Source: an uncultured Aquimarina sp.
Lineage (GTDB): Bacteria > Bacteroidota > Bacteroidia > Flavobacteriales > Flavobacteriaceae
Length of the DNA stretch: 64,000 nt
NCBI GenBank assembly: GCA_947498775.1
Contig: CANMLL010000007.1
Span: 124,001-188,000 of the forward strand
Direction: 5' to 3'
Shown here: piece by piece, positions 1 through 8,972 of the stretch
Layout of the letters: every line of letters starts with the position of its first letter
Position numbering within the stretch: position 1 is the stretch's first letter
Translations under genes and position numbers: made by a program
The notes under the pieces: model-generated
What the model was told of the DNA's origin: nothing
The model's database searches: none
The model's input: the letters and a program-made list of their open reading frames with translations, nothing else

Positions 1-109
1 CAGCAAAACCCTGAGGGATTAAATAGTTACGTCCATAACCATTTTTCACTTCTACCACATCGTTTTCGAATCCTAGATTCTCAACGTCTTTCTTTAATAT
101 AAGTTCCAT
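1..109 (-). CDS. rplI: 50S ribosomal protein L9 (N-terminal part, cut by window edge)
   Basis: Only the first 36 codons are in the window. They begin with ATG (reverse complement of 107-109) and read [19 protein letters not shown], then a stretch containing [13 protein letters not shown], the typical N-terminal rRNA-binding domain of L9. It is the last gene of a minus-strand rpsF-rpsR-rplI operon, 17 bp after rpsR. L9 binds 23S rRNA near the L1 stalk. The rest lies outside the window. Confidence 0.93.
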   Translation of the reverse strand, partial: MELILKKDVENLGFENDVVEVKNGYGRNYLIPQGFA

Positions 110-126
110 AATGTTACGACGAAATT

Positions 127-423
127 TTATTTTAATAAATCACCAACGTATGGCATTAAAGCCAGGTGTCTTGCTCTTTTTACAGCAACACTAACTTTAC
201 GTTGATATTTCAATGAAGTTCCTGTTAAACGACGAGGTAACAATTTTCCTTGTTCATTTACAAATGCCATTAAGAAATCAGGATCTTTATAATCAATATA
301 TTTGATTCCGGACCTCTTGAAACGACAATACTTCTTAGTTTTTGTTGTATCTATATTAAGAGGAGTAAGATATCTGATCTCTCCATCTTTTTTACCTTTT
401 GCTTGTTGTTCTATAGATGACAT
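127..423 (-). CDS. rpsR: 30S ribosomal protein S18
   Basis: 98-residue basic protein that binds the central domain of 16S rRNA as a heterodimer with S6. The S18 core [21 protein letters not shown] is followed by [23 protein letters not shown], a signature of the family. The N-terminus ([18 protein letters not shown]) is longer than in E. coli S18, as is common in Bacteroidota. It starts 2 bp after the rpsF stop, so the S6/S18 partners are translated next to each other. Confidence 0.97.
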   Translation of the reverse strand: MSSIEQQAKGKKDGEIRYLTPLNIDTTKTKKYCRFKRSGIKYIDYKDPDFLMAFVNEQGKLLPRRLTGTSLKYQRKVSVAVKRARHLALMPYVGDLLK

Positions 424-425
424 AA

Positions 426-764
426 TTAAGCTTTTTGTTTGTTTCTAGTTCTTCTTTTTTCTGCCCAAGCGATCGCATGCTTGTCCAAACGTACAGTAAG
501 ATATCGCATAATGCGCTCATCTCTTCTGAACTCTACTTCTACAGCGTTAATAGCTTCACCAGGTGCCTGGAACTCAAATAAGTGATAAAAACCACTTTTC
601 TTGTGTTGGATTGCATATGCCAGCTTCTTAAGCCCCCAATCCTCTTTTGATATCATCTTGGCACCGTTAGAAACAAGAATGTCTTCGTATTTCTTAACTG
701 TTTCCTTTATCTGGTCATCAGATAAAACGGGATTCAAGATGAAAACAGTTTCATAATGATTCAT
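426..764 (-). CDS. rpsF: 30S ribosomal protein S6
   Basis: 112-residue S6. It begins [18 protein letters not shown] and carries the family segments [19 protein letters not shown] and [18 protein letters not shown], which form the split beta-alpha-beta fold that pairs with S18. It is the first gene of rpsF-rpsR-rplI. A consensus Bacteroidota promoter lies 30-60 bp upstream. The length is normal for the family and the ATG start is unambiguous. Confidence 0.97.
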   Translation of the reverse strand: MNHYETVFILNPVLSDDQIKETVKKYEDILVSNGAKMISKEDWGLKKLAYAIQHKKSGFYHLFEFQAPGEAINAVEVEFRRDERIMRYLTVRLDKHAIAWAEKRRTRNKQKA

Positions 765-793
765 AAAAATCTATATTAAATTAAAATTGGCTG

Positions 794-824
794 CAAAAGT
801 AAGACTATTTTTTTGATTTTCAAA
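794..824 (-). promoter_or_regulatory. Promoter of rpsF-rpsR-rplI
   Basis: On the minus strand TTTG (821-824) is followed by a 19-nt spacer and TACTTTTG (794-801). This is an exact match to the Bacteroidota -33/-7 pattern (TTTG, TAnnTTTG). Transcription would begin near 785-788, giving a leader of about 20-25 nt before rpsF. The rest of the 765-1142 spacer is A+T rich and shows no other gene. Confidence 0.75.
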
Positions 825-1086
825 CCTTAACTATATACTTTTCGACGATTATAAAATCATTGAAATATCTCTCTAACCGCAGTATTATTCTAAAAAAAAC
901 TATAATAATTTGTTAATAAATTATTCGTCTAATAACTAAATATTTTAAACCAAGACAACCAAAAAATGAATAAAACTTACTGTAGGACAAGGTTTTCTGA
1001 TACTCCAATTTAAGTAAAAGTCTACTATTAAGTAGGCTGAGCGCCTCGATGAAACACTATTTTTATCGACAAAAAGCCAAAATTGC

Positions 1087-1117
1087 TTGTGGGAATAATA
1101 TATATTCATTAATATTG
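1087..1117 (+). promoter_or_regulatory. Possible promoter of the LytTR regulator
   Basis: TTG (1087-1089), a 20-nt spacer, and TAATATTG (1110-1117) form a near-consensus -33/-7 pair, with one mismatch in the -7 box. It lies about 25 bp upstream of the GTG start of the response-regulator gene. The assignment rests on pattern alone. Confidence 0.35.
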
Positions 1118-1142
1118 TATTAGCATATAAAACACTAAACAA

Positions 1143-1850
1143 GTGGAACAACCTCAATTAAAATGTGCGGTGGTAGATGATTCCCGCCTTCAAAGACTGG
1201 CTATAGTTAAGCTAATAGATGAACATTCTTCACTAGAATTAGTGGCTGAGTGGAACAATGCTATTGAGACTAAAAATGGTTTGTTGGATACCAAGGTTGA
1301 TTTATTATTCTTGGATATCGAGATGCCTATCCTTACTGGTTTTGATCTTCTTGATGATCTAGAAAACAAACCTCATATCATATTTGTTACCGGGAAAACT
1401 AAATACGCATTCAAAGCGTTTGATTATGATGCTGTTGATTATTTAAGAAAGCCTTTAAAAAAGGATCGTTTTAATGCCGCTGTTGAAAAAGCACTTAGTA
1501 TGTCTCGCATAGGAGGTGAAGGAGCTGCTTTAGAAGATGATGATTATATATTTGTGAAAAGCAATCTTAAAAAACGAAAAATTTTCCTTAATCAATTAAA
1601 ATATGTTGAAGCTTTAGGTGACTACGTAAAATTAATTATGGAAGAAGGTGATCCTATTGTTGTATTAGCAACAATGAAATCTTTTGAAGCACAATTACCT
1701 GATGATCGTTTTTTAAGAATACACAAATCTTATATCGTAAATCTTGACAAGGTGGAACGATACAATAGTCGTAACATTGAAATTGCTGACGAAAAAATTC
1801 CTTTGAGCAGACATAAGAAACACTCTCTGATAGAAGCATTGAATAGCTAG
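1143..1850 (+). CDS. LytTR-family response regulator
   Basis: 235 residues. The N-terminal receiver domain (about 6-115) has the acidic pair D12/D13, phospho-acceptor D58 in LFLDIEMP, T83 and K103 in LRKP. A linker leads to a LytTR DNA-binding domain (about 138-232) with the family sequence RFLRIHKSYIVNLDKV. It is probably the output half of an AlgR/LytR-type two-component system, but no histidine kinase lies nearby, so its partner is unknown. The only usable start in frame is GTG at 1143, because a stop lies 5 codons upstream. Its 3' end overlaps the priA stop by 4 bp. Confidence 0.9.
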   Translation: MEQPQLKCAVVDDSRLQRLAIVKLIDEHSSLELVAEWNNAIETKNGLLDTKVDLLFLDIEMPILTGFDLLDDLENKPHIIFVTGKTKYAFKAFDYDAVDYLRKPLKKDRFNAAVEKALSMSRIGGEGAALEDDDYIFVKSNLKKRKIFLNQLKYVEALGDYVKLIMEEGDPIVVLATMKSFEAQLPDDRFLRIHKSYIVNLDKVERYNSRNIEIADEKIPLSRHKKHSLIEALNS

Positions 1851-4306
1851 TAATTATCTACATTTATTATTATCCTAACTCCAGTGAATTCTTTTACACT
1901 TTTAAAAGAATTATGTATTTTTTTGATTGCTTCTTTGGTCTTATTCAAGGATTGTTTTTGAGGTATTTTTATCAAAACATTCTTGTGATATTGATTTCTT
2001 ATTCTTGAAATTGGAGGAAACTCTGGTCCCAACACATTTTCATTAAAAACATTTCTCAAAGATCTGGACAACCAATTCATGGCGTCATTAACCTTATTAT
2101 AATCTTTATGTTTCCCGGTAATCTTTATGATCCTGTAGAAAGGTGGATATTTATATTGATGTCTTTCTTCGATTTGATCTTTGTACATCCCTAAATAATC
2201 ATTTACAGAGACTTGCTGAAGGATTTGATGAAATGGATTATACGTCTGTATAAGCACTTTACCCCTTTTTTTGGTTCTACCCGCTCTTCCTGATACTTGT
2301 AGCATTAATTGAAAACTTCGTTCATGTGCTCTAAAATCAGGAAAATTAAGCAGGTTGTCGGCATTCATAATACCTACCAGGCTTACATTTCTAAAATCCA
2401 ACCCTTTTGAAAGCATCTGTGTACCAACAAGAATATCAATTTCTCCACTCTCAAACCGGTTTATTATCTTTTCATATCCATGTTTTCCTCTTGTAGTATC
2501 CTGATCCATTCTACCTATAGTATGTTCAGGAAAAAGCTCTTGTAACTCGTTTTCTATTTGTTCGGTTCCAAAACCTTTGGTAGATAGTTCTGAACTTCCA
2601 CAAGCCATACATTGTTGAAGCATAGCCATATGATACCCACAATAATGGCAACGTAATTGATTTCTATAACTATGATAGGTAAGACTTACATCGCAATTTG
2701 GACATTGCGGTGAGTGACCACAAGTATTACATTCTACCACTGGAGAATATCCTCTCCTATTTTGAAAAAGAATCACTTGCTCATCCTCTTTAAGTGCATT
2801 TTGAATACTTTCTAACAACGTATCACTAAAATGCCCAGTCATTTCTTTTTTTTTGTATTTGGTCTTTATATCTACCAAATTAATCTCTGGCATTAGCACA
2901 TCGCCATACCTCCTGGTAAGTTGTACCAACCCATATTTTTCTTGTTTGGCATTATAATACGTTTCAAGAGCAGGGGTTGCAGATCCTAACAACACTTTGG
3001 CAGCAAACATATTTGCCAAAACAATGGCAGTATCCCTGGCATGGTATCTCGGAGCAGGATCATATTGTTTGAAAGTACTTTCGTGTTCTTCATCTACTAT
3101 AATTAATCCCAAATCAACAAAAGGAAGAAATATAGCAGACCTGGCCCCAATGACTATTTGGGCCTTTGATTTTTTATTCTTTACATTATTCCATGCTTCT
3201 ACTCGCTCGTTTACCGAATATTTAGAATGATACACGGTAAGTTTTTCACCAAAATACTCTTGCAATCTACTGATAAGTTGCGTTGTTAAAGCAATCTCAG
3301 GCAGTAAATACAGCACTTGCTTTTCTTCTTTAAGGACATGCTCAATAAGTTGTACATAAATTTCTGTTTTTCCGGAAGAAGTAACGCCGTGCAACAAACA
3401 AACTTCTTTTTCAGAAAAAGAAGCATTTATTTCATGAAGTGCTTTTTCCTGATGTTCATTCAGTGCTTTTATATTGGAACTACCCTCTCCTTCAAATTGC
3501 ACCCGATCTGTTTGTAAATGATATTCTTGAAGGATTTCTTTATCAATAAGCGATCTAATTACCGATGAAGAGGTATTTGATTGCTTTACCAATTCTTCAA
3601 CCTTTATTGGCTTAATAGTTTTGGCCTGCAATGTAAATAAATGCATTAGTGCTTCTCGTTGCTTTGGAGCTCTTGTCATTGAATCCAATAACAAGCGTAA
3701 TGCTTCTTCCTTACCATAATCAGGGTGTAGCTTAACATACCTAACAATTTTGGGTTTATACTGCTCATAAATCTCTTCCTGAACATTGATTACCTTCTTC
3801 TCTATCAATCTTTTTATTACCGGAAGTACATTTTTTTTGCTAACAATATTCATGATCTCTTGTATTCGAAGCAAACTTTGATGTTGTAATGCTTCAAATA
3901 TTAGAAACTCATCATCTTTTAACAGAGATTCATCTACTGTTGTTTTATCATTTTTAAGGATTATTGTTTCGCTTTCTAATAGGAACGCACTTGGTAACGC
4001 TGCCCGCATTACCTCTCCCTTTGTACACATATAATATTGAGAAATCCAGGACCAAAGCTCTAATTGATTCTTGGTTACAATAGGTGTTTCATCCAGAATA
4101 TGTTCTATTTCTTTGGCTTCATAAACCTGTGGCGGATTTTGATGTACTTTGGACACCAAAGCTGCGTATACTTTACTTTTACCAAATTGAACGGCCACTC
4201 GCATCCCGGGTTTCAAGAATGCGGCTTCATTTTCATTAATGCTATAAGTAAACTCTTTATCGAGTGGTACGGGAAGGATTACATCTATAAAATATGGCAT
4301 TATCAT
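1847..4306 (-). CDS. priA: Primosomal protein N' (replication restart helicase PriA)
   Basis: 819-residue SF2 3'-to-5' helicase that reloads the replisome at stalled forks. The order is an N-terminal 3'BD/winged-helix region (1-270), Walker A GVTSSGKT (307-314), DEEH box (405-408), a zinc-binding insert with eight Cys (526, 529, 535, 538, 553, 556, 566, 569), then the C-terminal helicase lobe with SGRAGR. All key residues are present. Two ATGs, at 4306 and 4300, both fit; homologues usually begin MPYFIDV, favouring 4300. A -7 box TATTTTTG (reverse of 4342-4349) lies upstream. Confidence 0.96.
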   Translation of the reverse strand: MIMPYFIDVILPVPLDKEFTYSINENEAAFLKPGMRVAVQFGKSKVYAALVSKVHQNPPQVYEAKEIEHILDETPIVTKNQLELWSWISQYYMCTKGEVMRAALPSAFLLESETIILKNDKTTVDESLLKDDEFLIFEALQHQSLLRIQEIMNIVSKKNVLPVIKRLIEKKVINVQEEIYEQYKPKIVRYVKLHPDYGKEEALRLLLDSMTRAPKQREALMHLFTLQAKTIKPIKVEELVKQSNTSSSVIRSLIDKEILQEYHLQTDRVQFEGEGSSNIKALNEHQEKALHEINASFSEKEVCLLHGVTSSGKTEIYVQLIEHVLKEEKQVLYLLPEIALTTQLISRLQEYFGEKLTVYHSKYSVNERVEAWNNVKNKKSKAQIVIGARSAIFLPFVDLGLIIVDEEHESTFKQYDPAPRYHARDTAIVLANMFAAKVLLGSATPALETYYNAKQEKYGLVQLTRRYGDVLMPEINLVDIKTKYKKKEMTGHFSDTLLESIQNALKEDEQVILFQNRRGYSPVVECNTCGHSPQCPNCDVSLTYHSYRNQLRCHYCGYHMAMLQQCMACGSSELSTKGFGTEQIENELQELFPEHTIGRMDQDTTRGKHGYEKIINRFESGEIDILVGTQMLSKGLDFRNVSLVGIMNADNLLNFPDFRAHERSFQLMLQVSGRAGRTKKRGKVLIQTYNPFHQILQQVSVNDYLGMYKDQIEERHQYKYPPFYRIIKITGKHKDYNKVNDAMNWLSRSLRNVFNENVLGPEFPPISRIRNQYHKNVLIKIPQKQSLNKTKEAIKKIHNSFKSVKEFTGVRIIINVDNY

Positions 4307-4387
4307 TAGTAATGAAAAGCAGAAAATTATGTTCTATCCGACAAAAATACAAGTTTAACCGAAAGAACGTATTGTAATTTTAATAAT

Positions 4388-4421
4388 AAAAAAGTCCGGT
4401 CAAAATATCAAACGGACTTTT
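4388..4421 (-). terminator. Intrinsic terminator after first CHI-like gene
   Basis: A 9-bp stem AAAAGTCCG/CGGACTTTT (4390-4398 with 4413-4421) with a 14-nt loop. On the minus strand it is followed by a T-rich tail. It lies 19 bp beyond the stop of the minus-strand gene ending at 4440 and separates it from priA. Confidence 0.7.
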
Positions 4422-4439
4422 ATTTTTTAGTTTATGGGA

Positions 4440-5006
4440 TTATTGGCTCAACCCAAGCATTCCTCCTTTAATAATTTCACATGCAGGCTCGTTACCCAGC
4501 CAAATCTTAAATAATGCATATTTAAAATCGCGTCCTTCTATAAATCCTAATTCTTTACCATTTTTATAGGTTTTTACTCCTTTTCCTTTAAGGTAAACAA
4601 GATCATAGAAATCATTGATCTGCATTGGTGAATCAAATAGTTTTAGAAAATCTTCAATTCTAGCATCTAGACTTTGAGTATTACCAAACATAGCATCATC
4701 AAATCCTTTTCTAAAAACTTTGATCATTCTTTCATTAGTGACCTTTTTGGATGCGATGTTTAATCGAATTGCCATTGTCTCATCAGAATCCAAAACTGTT
4801 TTATCATTTGTATACTTGTTTTTGGTATATAAGGTTCCTGAATAGGTCTTAAACGATAAAACTTTTCTCATGGCTCCGCCGTTAAACACGAGCTCCTCTG
4901 CTTCAAAAGTTACTTTTTCGGGAACGACAATATCGCCAATCCTAACCTGGGCAACGATCACATTAGAAACAATTAATAAAACTAGTAGGGTAGTTATTCT
5001 TTTCAT
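4440..5006 (-). CDS. Chalcone isomerase-like secreted protein (copy 1)
   Basis: 188 residues with a Sec signal peptide ending in VIVAQ (about 1-20). The mature part matches the bacterial chalcone-isomerase-like family (Chalcone_3 type): VRIGDIVVPEKVTFEAEELV, a region with DETMAIRLNI, and the C-terminal block KYALFKIWLGNEPA. Plant relatives include true isomerases and non-catalytic fatty-acid binders. Bacterial members are mostly uncharacterised, so a lipid-binding envelope role is only inference. Two paralogues follow at 5738-6307 and 6453-7016. This copy is the most diverged of the three (SGTLY where the others have AGGLY). It may be co-transcribed with the DUF2147 gene upstream. Confidence 0.8.
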   Translation of the reverse strand: MKRITTLLVLLIVSNVIVAQVRIGDIVVPEKVTFEAEELVFNGGAMRKVLSFKTYSGTLYTKNKYTNDKTVLDSDETMAIRLNIASKKVTNERMIKVFRKGFDDAMFGNTQSLDARIEDFLKLFDSPMQINDFYDLVYLKGKGVKTYKNGKELGFIEGRDFKYALFKIWLGNEPACEIIKGGMLGLSQ

Positions 5007-5119
5007 AGTTTGGTTTTTAAAGATTACGAAAGGTTAGTTCAATAATCTTCAAAAAACTAACATTAAAAAAATGTTAAAACATGATTTCAACCTAAAAAAA
5101 GAAAAAAAAGTCGTTTAAC

Positions 5120-5548
5120 TTATACCCTAATCCATTTTTGTGTTCGATACAGAAAAGCAATATACCCTCTTACATTCAACACTTTAGGGTTTTCTTTATC
5201 CACCCATATTTTGCAGCGATACACTTTTCCGTTTTCGGGATCCAAAATAGTACCATCTTCATACTCACTGCCATCTTTCTCTAGCCCTTTGATAATTACC
5301 ATTCCTTCGATAGGCTTATTATAATCACTTCCTTTACATTCTTCACAAAGATTCCCTCTTTCTGATTCCTCCAGAATGCGTTCAATCTTACCGAAGATTT
5401 TATCTCCATTTTTATAAATTTCGACAATAGATCTTGGCTTACCGGTATTATCATCTATGGTTTTCCATTTACCTAACACCTCTTGCTGGGCATTGATAGT
5501 ACTTGAAATCATTACTGCTGTAATAAAAAATATTTTCGAAAAATTCAT
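5120..5548 (-). CDS. DUF2147 secreted protein
   Basis: 142 residues. A signal peptide (MNFSKIFFITAVMISSTINAQ) is followed by the DUF2147 signature VLGKWKTIDDNTGKPRSIVEI, YKNGDKIFGKIERIL, a Cys pair (CEECKG) and CKIWVDKENPKVLNVRGYIA. The domain is a small beta-rich, lipocalin-like exported module of unknown function. It lies among three chalcone-isomerase-like genes, another family whose eukaryotic members bind fatty acids. The spacer of 113 bp to copy 1 leaves co-transcription possible. Confidence 0.8.
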   Translation of the reverse strand: MNFSKIFFITAVMISSTINAQQEVLGKWKTIDDNTGKPRSIVEIYKNGDKIFGKIERILEESERGNLCEECKGSDYNKPIEGMVIIKGLEKDGSEYEDGTILDPENGKVYRCKIWVDKENPKVLNVRGYIAFLYRTQKWIRV

Positions 5549-5596
5549 GGTAATAAATAATTTGTGTTTACAGATTCAACATAAAGTTTGATAAAA

Positions 5597-5669
5597 AAGT
5601 GGTTTAAACCTTTTTAATTTGCTCTAAAAATGTCCTTTTTCAGTAGAATTGAAAAAGTTTAAACCACTT
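5597..5669. repeat. Inverted repeat (23-nt arms) with AAGTGG...TTTAAAC ends
   Basis: Arms 5597-5619 and 5647-5669 are reverse complements with 21 of 23 matches, including perfect outer 13-mers AAGTGGTTTAAAC/GTTTAAACCACTT, around a 27-nt loop. A diverged pair of similar arms bounds 13989-14179. It could be a small non-autonomous repeat or a strong RNA hairpin between the DUF2147 and CHI-like genes. Confidence 0.6.
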
Positions 5670-5670
5670 C

Positions 5671-5704
5671 AAAAAAAGCTACCTGATAAACTCCAGATAG
5701 CTTT
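5671..5704 (-). terminator. Intrinsic terminator after second CHI-like gene
   Basis: Read on the minus strand, an 11-bp stem (AAAGCTATCTG with CAGGTAGCTTT, one G-T wobble; 5694-5704 with 5675-5685) and an 8-nt loop run into seven T residues (5671-5677). It ends the transcript of the gene at 5738-6307. Confidence 0.7.
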
Positions 5705-5737
5705 AATTTATTTTGTTATTTTGAAAATATTAAGATT

Positions 5738-6307
5738 TTATTGTAATCCCAACATTCCTTTTTTTAACTGTTCGCTTGCAGGTTTGTCTCCTAACCAGAT
5801 TTTGAACAAAGCATACTTAAAATCACGTCCTTTGATTACTCCAAGTTCTTTATCATTCTTATAGGCCCGCACTCCTACTCCTTTTACGTATACCAGATCA
5901 AAGATATCATTCTTTACTATTGGTTCTGAAAAGAACTTTATAAAGTCATTAATTCTTTCATCCAGTGCTTTGGTATTACCAAAAGTTGCTTTAAAAAAAC
6001 CATCCCGTACTGCTTTGATCATTTTCTTTTGGGTCACAAAACCAGAAACAATATTTAATTTTATTGCCATCGTTTCGTCGGCATCCAATATTTCTTTTGG
6101 GTCCTTGCTTTTACCCTGCAGATAAAGGCCTCCGGCATACAAATCAATCCAAAGCATTTCTCGCAATCCTGCTCCGTTTAACTTTAAATCAGTCTCGGCA
6201 AAGGTTTGCTCATAAGGTAAAATTGCTTTACTACCAACTCTAATTTGTGCAGTAGCAGAAGTTAAAGATAATAGTGCTGCTACTACTACTAAAGTAATTC
6301 TCTTCAT
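5738..6307 (-). CDS. Chalcone isomerase-like secreted protein (copy 2)
   Basis: 189 residues with signal peptide MKRITLVVVAALLSLTSATAQ. The mature chain shares with the other copies IRVGSKAILPYEQTF, LNGAGLREMLWIDLYAGGLYL, DETMAIKLNIVSG and KYALFKIWLGDKPA. It has its own promoter (6367-6395) and terminator (5671-5704), so it is probably transcribed alone. Function is not established for this bacterial family; ligand binding in the envelope is inferred from the fold. Confidence 0.82.
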   Translation of the reverse strand: MKRITLVVVAALLSLTSATAQIRVGSKAILPYEQTFAETDLKLNGAGLREMLWIDLYAGGLYLQGKSKDPKEILDADETMAIKLNIVSGFVTQKKMIKAVRDGFFKATFGNTKALDERINDFIKFFSEPIVKNDIFDLVYVKGVGVRAYKNDKELGVIKGRDFKYALFKIWLGDKPASEQLKKGMLGLQ

Positions 6308-6366
6308 TCTAAAATAAGGTTTACTTGGGGTAGTTAATACTAAATTTTACTGATTTTTGGAGCGAA

Positions 6367-6395
6367 CAAATATAGAAAATATTATGCGCGCACAA
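6367..6395 (-). promoter_or_regulatory. Promoter of second CHI-like gene
   Basis: On the minus strand, TTG (6393-6395) is followed by 18 nt and TATATTTG (6367-6374), a good match to the Bacteroidota -33/-7 pattern. The leader to the ATG at 6307 would be about 50 nt. Confidence 0.6.
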
Positions 6396-6452
6396 CATAT
6401 TTAGATATGTTTACTTGATTTACAATACAAAAATACAATTATATCTTGTGGA

Positions 6453-7016
6453 TTAATAATCTCCTAGTAATTCTTTTTTAAGTCCTTTATCGGCTGGTTT
6501 ATTACCCAACCAAATATTAAACAATGCCTCTTTGAAATCCAATCCTGCAATATATCCCTTCTCTTTTCCATCTTTATAAAGTACACTTCCTTTTCCTTTT
6601 TCATATACGATATCATATATCTGATCCACTTCAATTTCATCTTTTATAAAACCTACAAACTTATCTATTCGCTCTTGATATGGTGCTAGATTACCATTGG
6701 TTGATTTTTCAAAACCGGTTCTTAATGCGCCCTCCATTTTGTTTCTTGACATTAATCCAGATACAATATGCAATTTGATCGCCATGGTTTCATCAGCTTT
6801 TGCAATTGCACTTGCATTATTACTTTTTTGTTTAAGATACAATCCTCCGGCATAGATGTCTATAAATATTTTTTCTCTCAGCCCATAACCATTTATAGTC
6901 AGGGTTTCTCCATTAAACATAACAGTCTTAGGTAAAACTGCATCACCTACCTCTATTTGAGCTTGAGCAGATATAACAGAAATTAGAACAAAAAATAATA
7001 CGCTTAGTTTTTTCAT
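6453..7016 (-). CDS. Chalcone isomerase-like secreted protein (copy 3)
   Basis: 187 residues with signal peptide MKKLSVLFFVLISVISAQAQ. It carries the family blocks VGDAVLPKTVMFNGETLTIN, KIFIDIYAGGLYLKQ, DETMAIKLHIVSG and EALFNIWLGNKPA. It is closer to copy 2 than to copy 1. It starts only 31 bp after the YihY gene, so it is probably the last gene of a nadC-yihY-CHI3 transcript. Neither the ligand nor the activity can be read from sequence. Confidence 0.82.
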   Translation of the reverse strand: MKKLSVLFFVLISVISAQAQIEVGDAVLPKTVMFNGETLTINGYGLREKIFIDIYAGGLYLKQKSNNASAIAKADETMAIKLHIVSGLMSRNKMEGALRTGFEKSTNGNLAPYQERIDKFVGFIKDEIEVDQIYDIVYEKGKGSVLYKDGKEKGYIAGLDFKEALFNIWLGNKPADKGLKKELLGDY

Positions 7017-7047
7017 TTTTATATAATAGTTAATTGTTTATGTTAAA

Positions 7048-7971
7048 TTATGTGTCAAAGTTTTTTCTTAATTGATTAAGGGACGCATTTAGTTCAAAAC
7101 CTAATAGCAATAAATTAGCATTAAGCCAGATATAAAGCATCAATATCAAAACTGCTCCAATAGAGCCATATAATTTGTTGTAATTTGAAAAATTATCAAT
7201 ATAAATTCCAAATAAATAGGTGGTTATGATGATCAAAAATGTTGTCATAAATGCTCCTGGTGAGAAGAATTTATTTTGTTTCCCTTCAGAAGTGCCAAAA
7301 TAGAATAATGTTGCAATGATTACAAATATCATGAACACAAATAATGAATATCTTCCTACTGTTAACCAAAAAAGGGTGTCATCAACTACTCCCATTTCAT
7401 TTAAATCATTCACCAAATATGTGAAATACAAAGTTCCTATTACCGTGATTAACAATAACGATGCCACGATTATAGAAACTCCTAAAGCAACAATATACTG
7501 ACGTACAAAATTTCTATTAAGGTTTACATGGTATGAATATTCAAAACCGGAAAAAACAGCATTAATACCATTGGTCATAAATAAAATTGAAAGTATAAAT
7601 ACGGTAGACAATAGTCCTCCTCTGGGATTTGAAGCTATATCTTCAAAAATTCCCGAAAAAAAACCTGAGGTTTGTGCGGGTAAGGCTCCATTAATAAACT
7701 CGAAGAAGTTCTTTTCGAAACCCTTAATCGGTACATACGGAATAAGATTTAACAGAAATAATAAAAATGGAAATATCGAAAGAAAAAAGCTCCAGGAAAT
7801 AGCACTAGCTCTTGCAGAGAAAGTACCTTTTATGATACCAATAACATAGATTTCTATCAAATCATATAAGGATAAGCCCTCAAAACCAGGAAGAATAATC
7901 TTTTTCCCAAATTTCACCAAAAAATTAATCCCTGGAATTTTACTCAGCTTATCTTCAATAATTTTGGTCAT
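7048..7971 (-). CDS. YihY/BrkB-family inner-membrane protein
   Basis: 307 residues with about six hydrophobic membrane segments. The family features are visible: KGTFSARASAISWSFFLSIFPF near residue 50-75 (the ARAxxxSxxxxLSxFP motif) and YGSIGAVLILMLYIWLNANLLLLGFELNA near the C-terminus. YihY proteins were once listed as RNase BN, but that is not supported for the family and the true function is unknown. It begins 4 bp after nadC. Confidence 0.87.
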   Translation of the reverse strand: MTKIIEDKLSKIPGINFLVKFGKKIILPGFEGLSLYDLIEIYVIGIIKGTFSARASAISWSFFLSIFPFLLFLLNLIPYVPIKGFEKNFFEFINGALPAQTSGFFSGIFEDIASNPRGGLLSTVFILSILFMTNGINAVFSGFEYSYHVNLNRNFVRQYIVALGVSIIVASLLLITVIGTLYFTYLVNDLNEMGVVDDTLFWLTVGRYSLFVFMIFVIIATLFYFGTSEGKQNKFFSPGAFMTTFLIIITTYLFGIYIDNFSNYNKLYGSIGAVLILMLYIWLNANLLLLGFELNASLNQLRKNFDT

Positions 7972-7974
7972 AGT

Positions 7975-8832
7975 CTATACAGCTTTCAGGCTTAAATCAA
8001 GGTTATAAACTGAATGGGTTAAAGCGCCACTACTAATATAATCAACACCACATTCTGCATACCTACGTACTGTTTTTTCATTAATCCCTCCGCTAGATTC
8101 GGTAAGACAGGTATCCCCTATTAACGCTACTGCTTTTCTGGTATCTTCATAATTAAAGTTATCGATCAAAATTCTATATACTCCTGGTGTTTTAAGTATT
8201 TCTTTTATTTCATTAAGATCTCGGGCTTCTACAATGATCTTAAGATCAAGATTGTTATCTGAAAGATATTTTTTTGTTTTTTCGATGGCACTGGTAATGC
8301 CCCCTGCAAAATCTATATGATTATCTTTTAACATTATCATATCATACAGGGCAAATCGATGATTTTCTCCACCACCTATTTTTACCGCCCATTTTTCGAG
8401 CGCTCGAATACCAGGCGTGGTTTTTCGAGTATCCAGAATTTTGGTGCCTGTACCTTCAAGAAGTTTTACAAAATGATTTGTTTTGGTGGCTATAGCGCTC
8501 ATTCTTTGCATAGCATTAAGCACCAATCGTTCTGCTTTCAAAATAGATTGTGAACTCCCAGACACATAAAAAGCTATATCCCCATGTTTAACCAAAGACC
8601 CATCTTCTAGTTGCACATCGACCACCATTTCTGAATCTACATAATTAAATACTTTCTTGGCGAATTCAACTCCGGCTAAAACACCTTCATCTTTTACCAA
8701 AAGTTTTGCTTTTCCAGTTGCATTCTCAGGAATACATGCCAACGAACTGTGATCTCCATCTCCCACATCTTCGCGAATGGCGTTGGCAATGATCAAATCA
8801 ATTTCTATATTGAATTGGACTTCACTAATCAT
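7975..8832 (-). CDS. nadC: Carboxylating nicotinate-nucleotide diphosphorylase
   Basis: 285-residue quinolinate phosphoribosyltransferase. It converts quinolinate and PRPP to nicotinate mononucleotide, CO2 and PPi in de novo NAD synthesis. Family motifs seen: LNAMQRMSAIAT, DTRKTTPGIRALEKWAVKIGG, HRFALYDMIMLKDNHI, IIVEA, ESSGGI and DYISSGALTHSV. Length and active-site Arg/Lys/His residues are normal. nadA and nadB are not in the window. It is probably first in an operon with the yihY-like gene. Confidence 0.96.
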   Translation of the reverse strand: MISEVQFNIEIDLIIANAIREDVGDGDHSSLACIPENATGKAKLLVKDEGVLAGVEFAKKVFNYVDSEMVVDVQLEDGSLVKHGDIAFYVSGSSQSILKAERLVLNAMQRMSAIATKTNHFVKLLEGTGTKILDTRKTTPGIRALEKWAVKIGGGENHRFALYDMIMLKDNHIDFAGGITSAIEKTKKYLSDNNLDLKIIVEARDLNEIKEILKTPGVYRILIDNFNYEDTRKAVALIGDTCLTESSGGINEKTVRRYAECGVDYISSGALTHSVYNLDLSLKAV

Positions 8833-8972
8833 ATTGAATGGTTATTTTTGCTAATGTAAAAAAAGAAGTCGGAAGTACGAAGTATGAAATAAAAGGTATT
8901 TCTATTTACTACAAAGATTAAGTATAAAATTCACCTTTTTTGAAGCGAGGATAGAACTAATTATTATCGAAT

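Noticed and set aside
945..1157. Minus-strand frame of 70 codons in the spacer before the LytTR gene
   Set aside because: No recognisable domain, A+T-driven composition, and it overlaps the regulator's start and promoter-like region.
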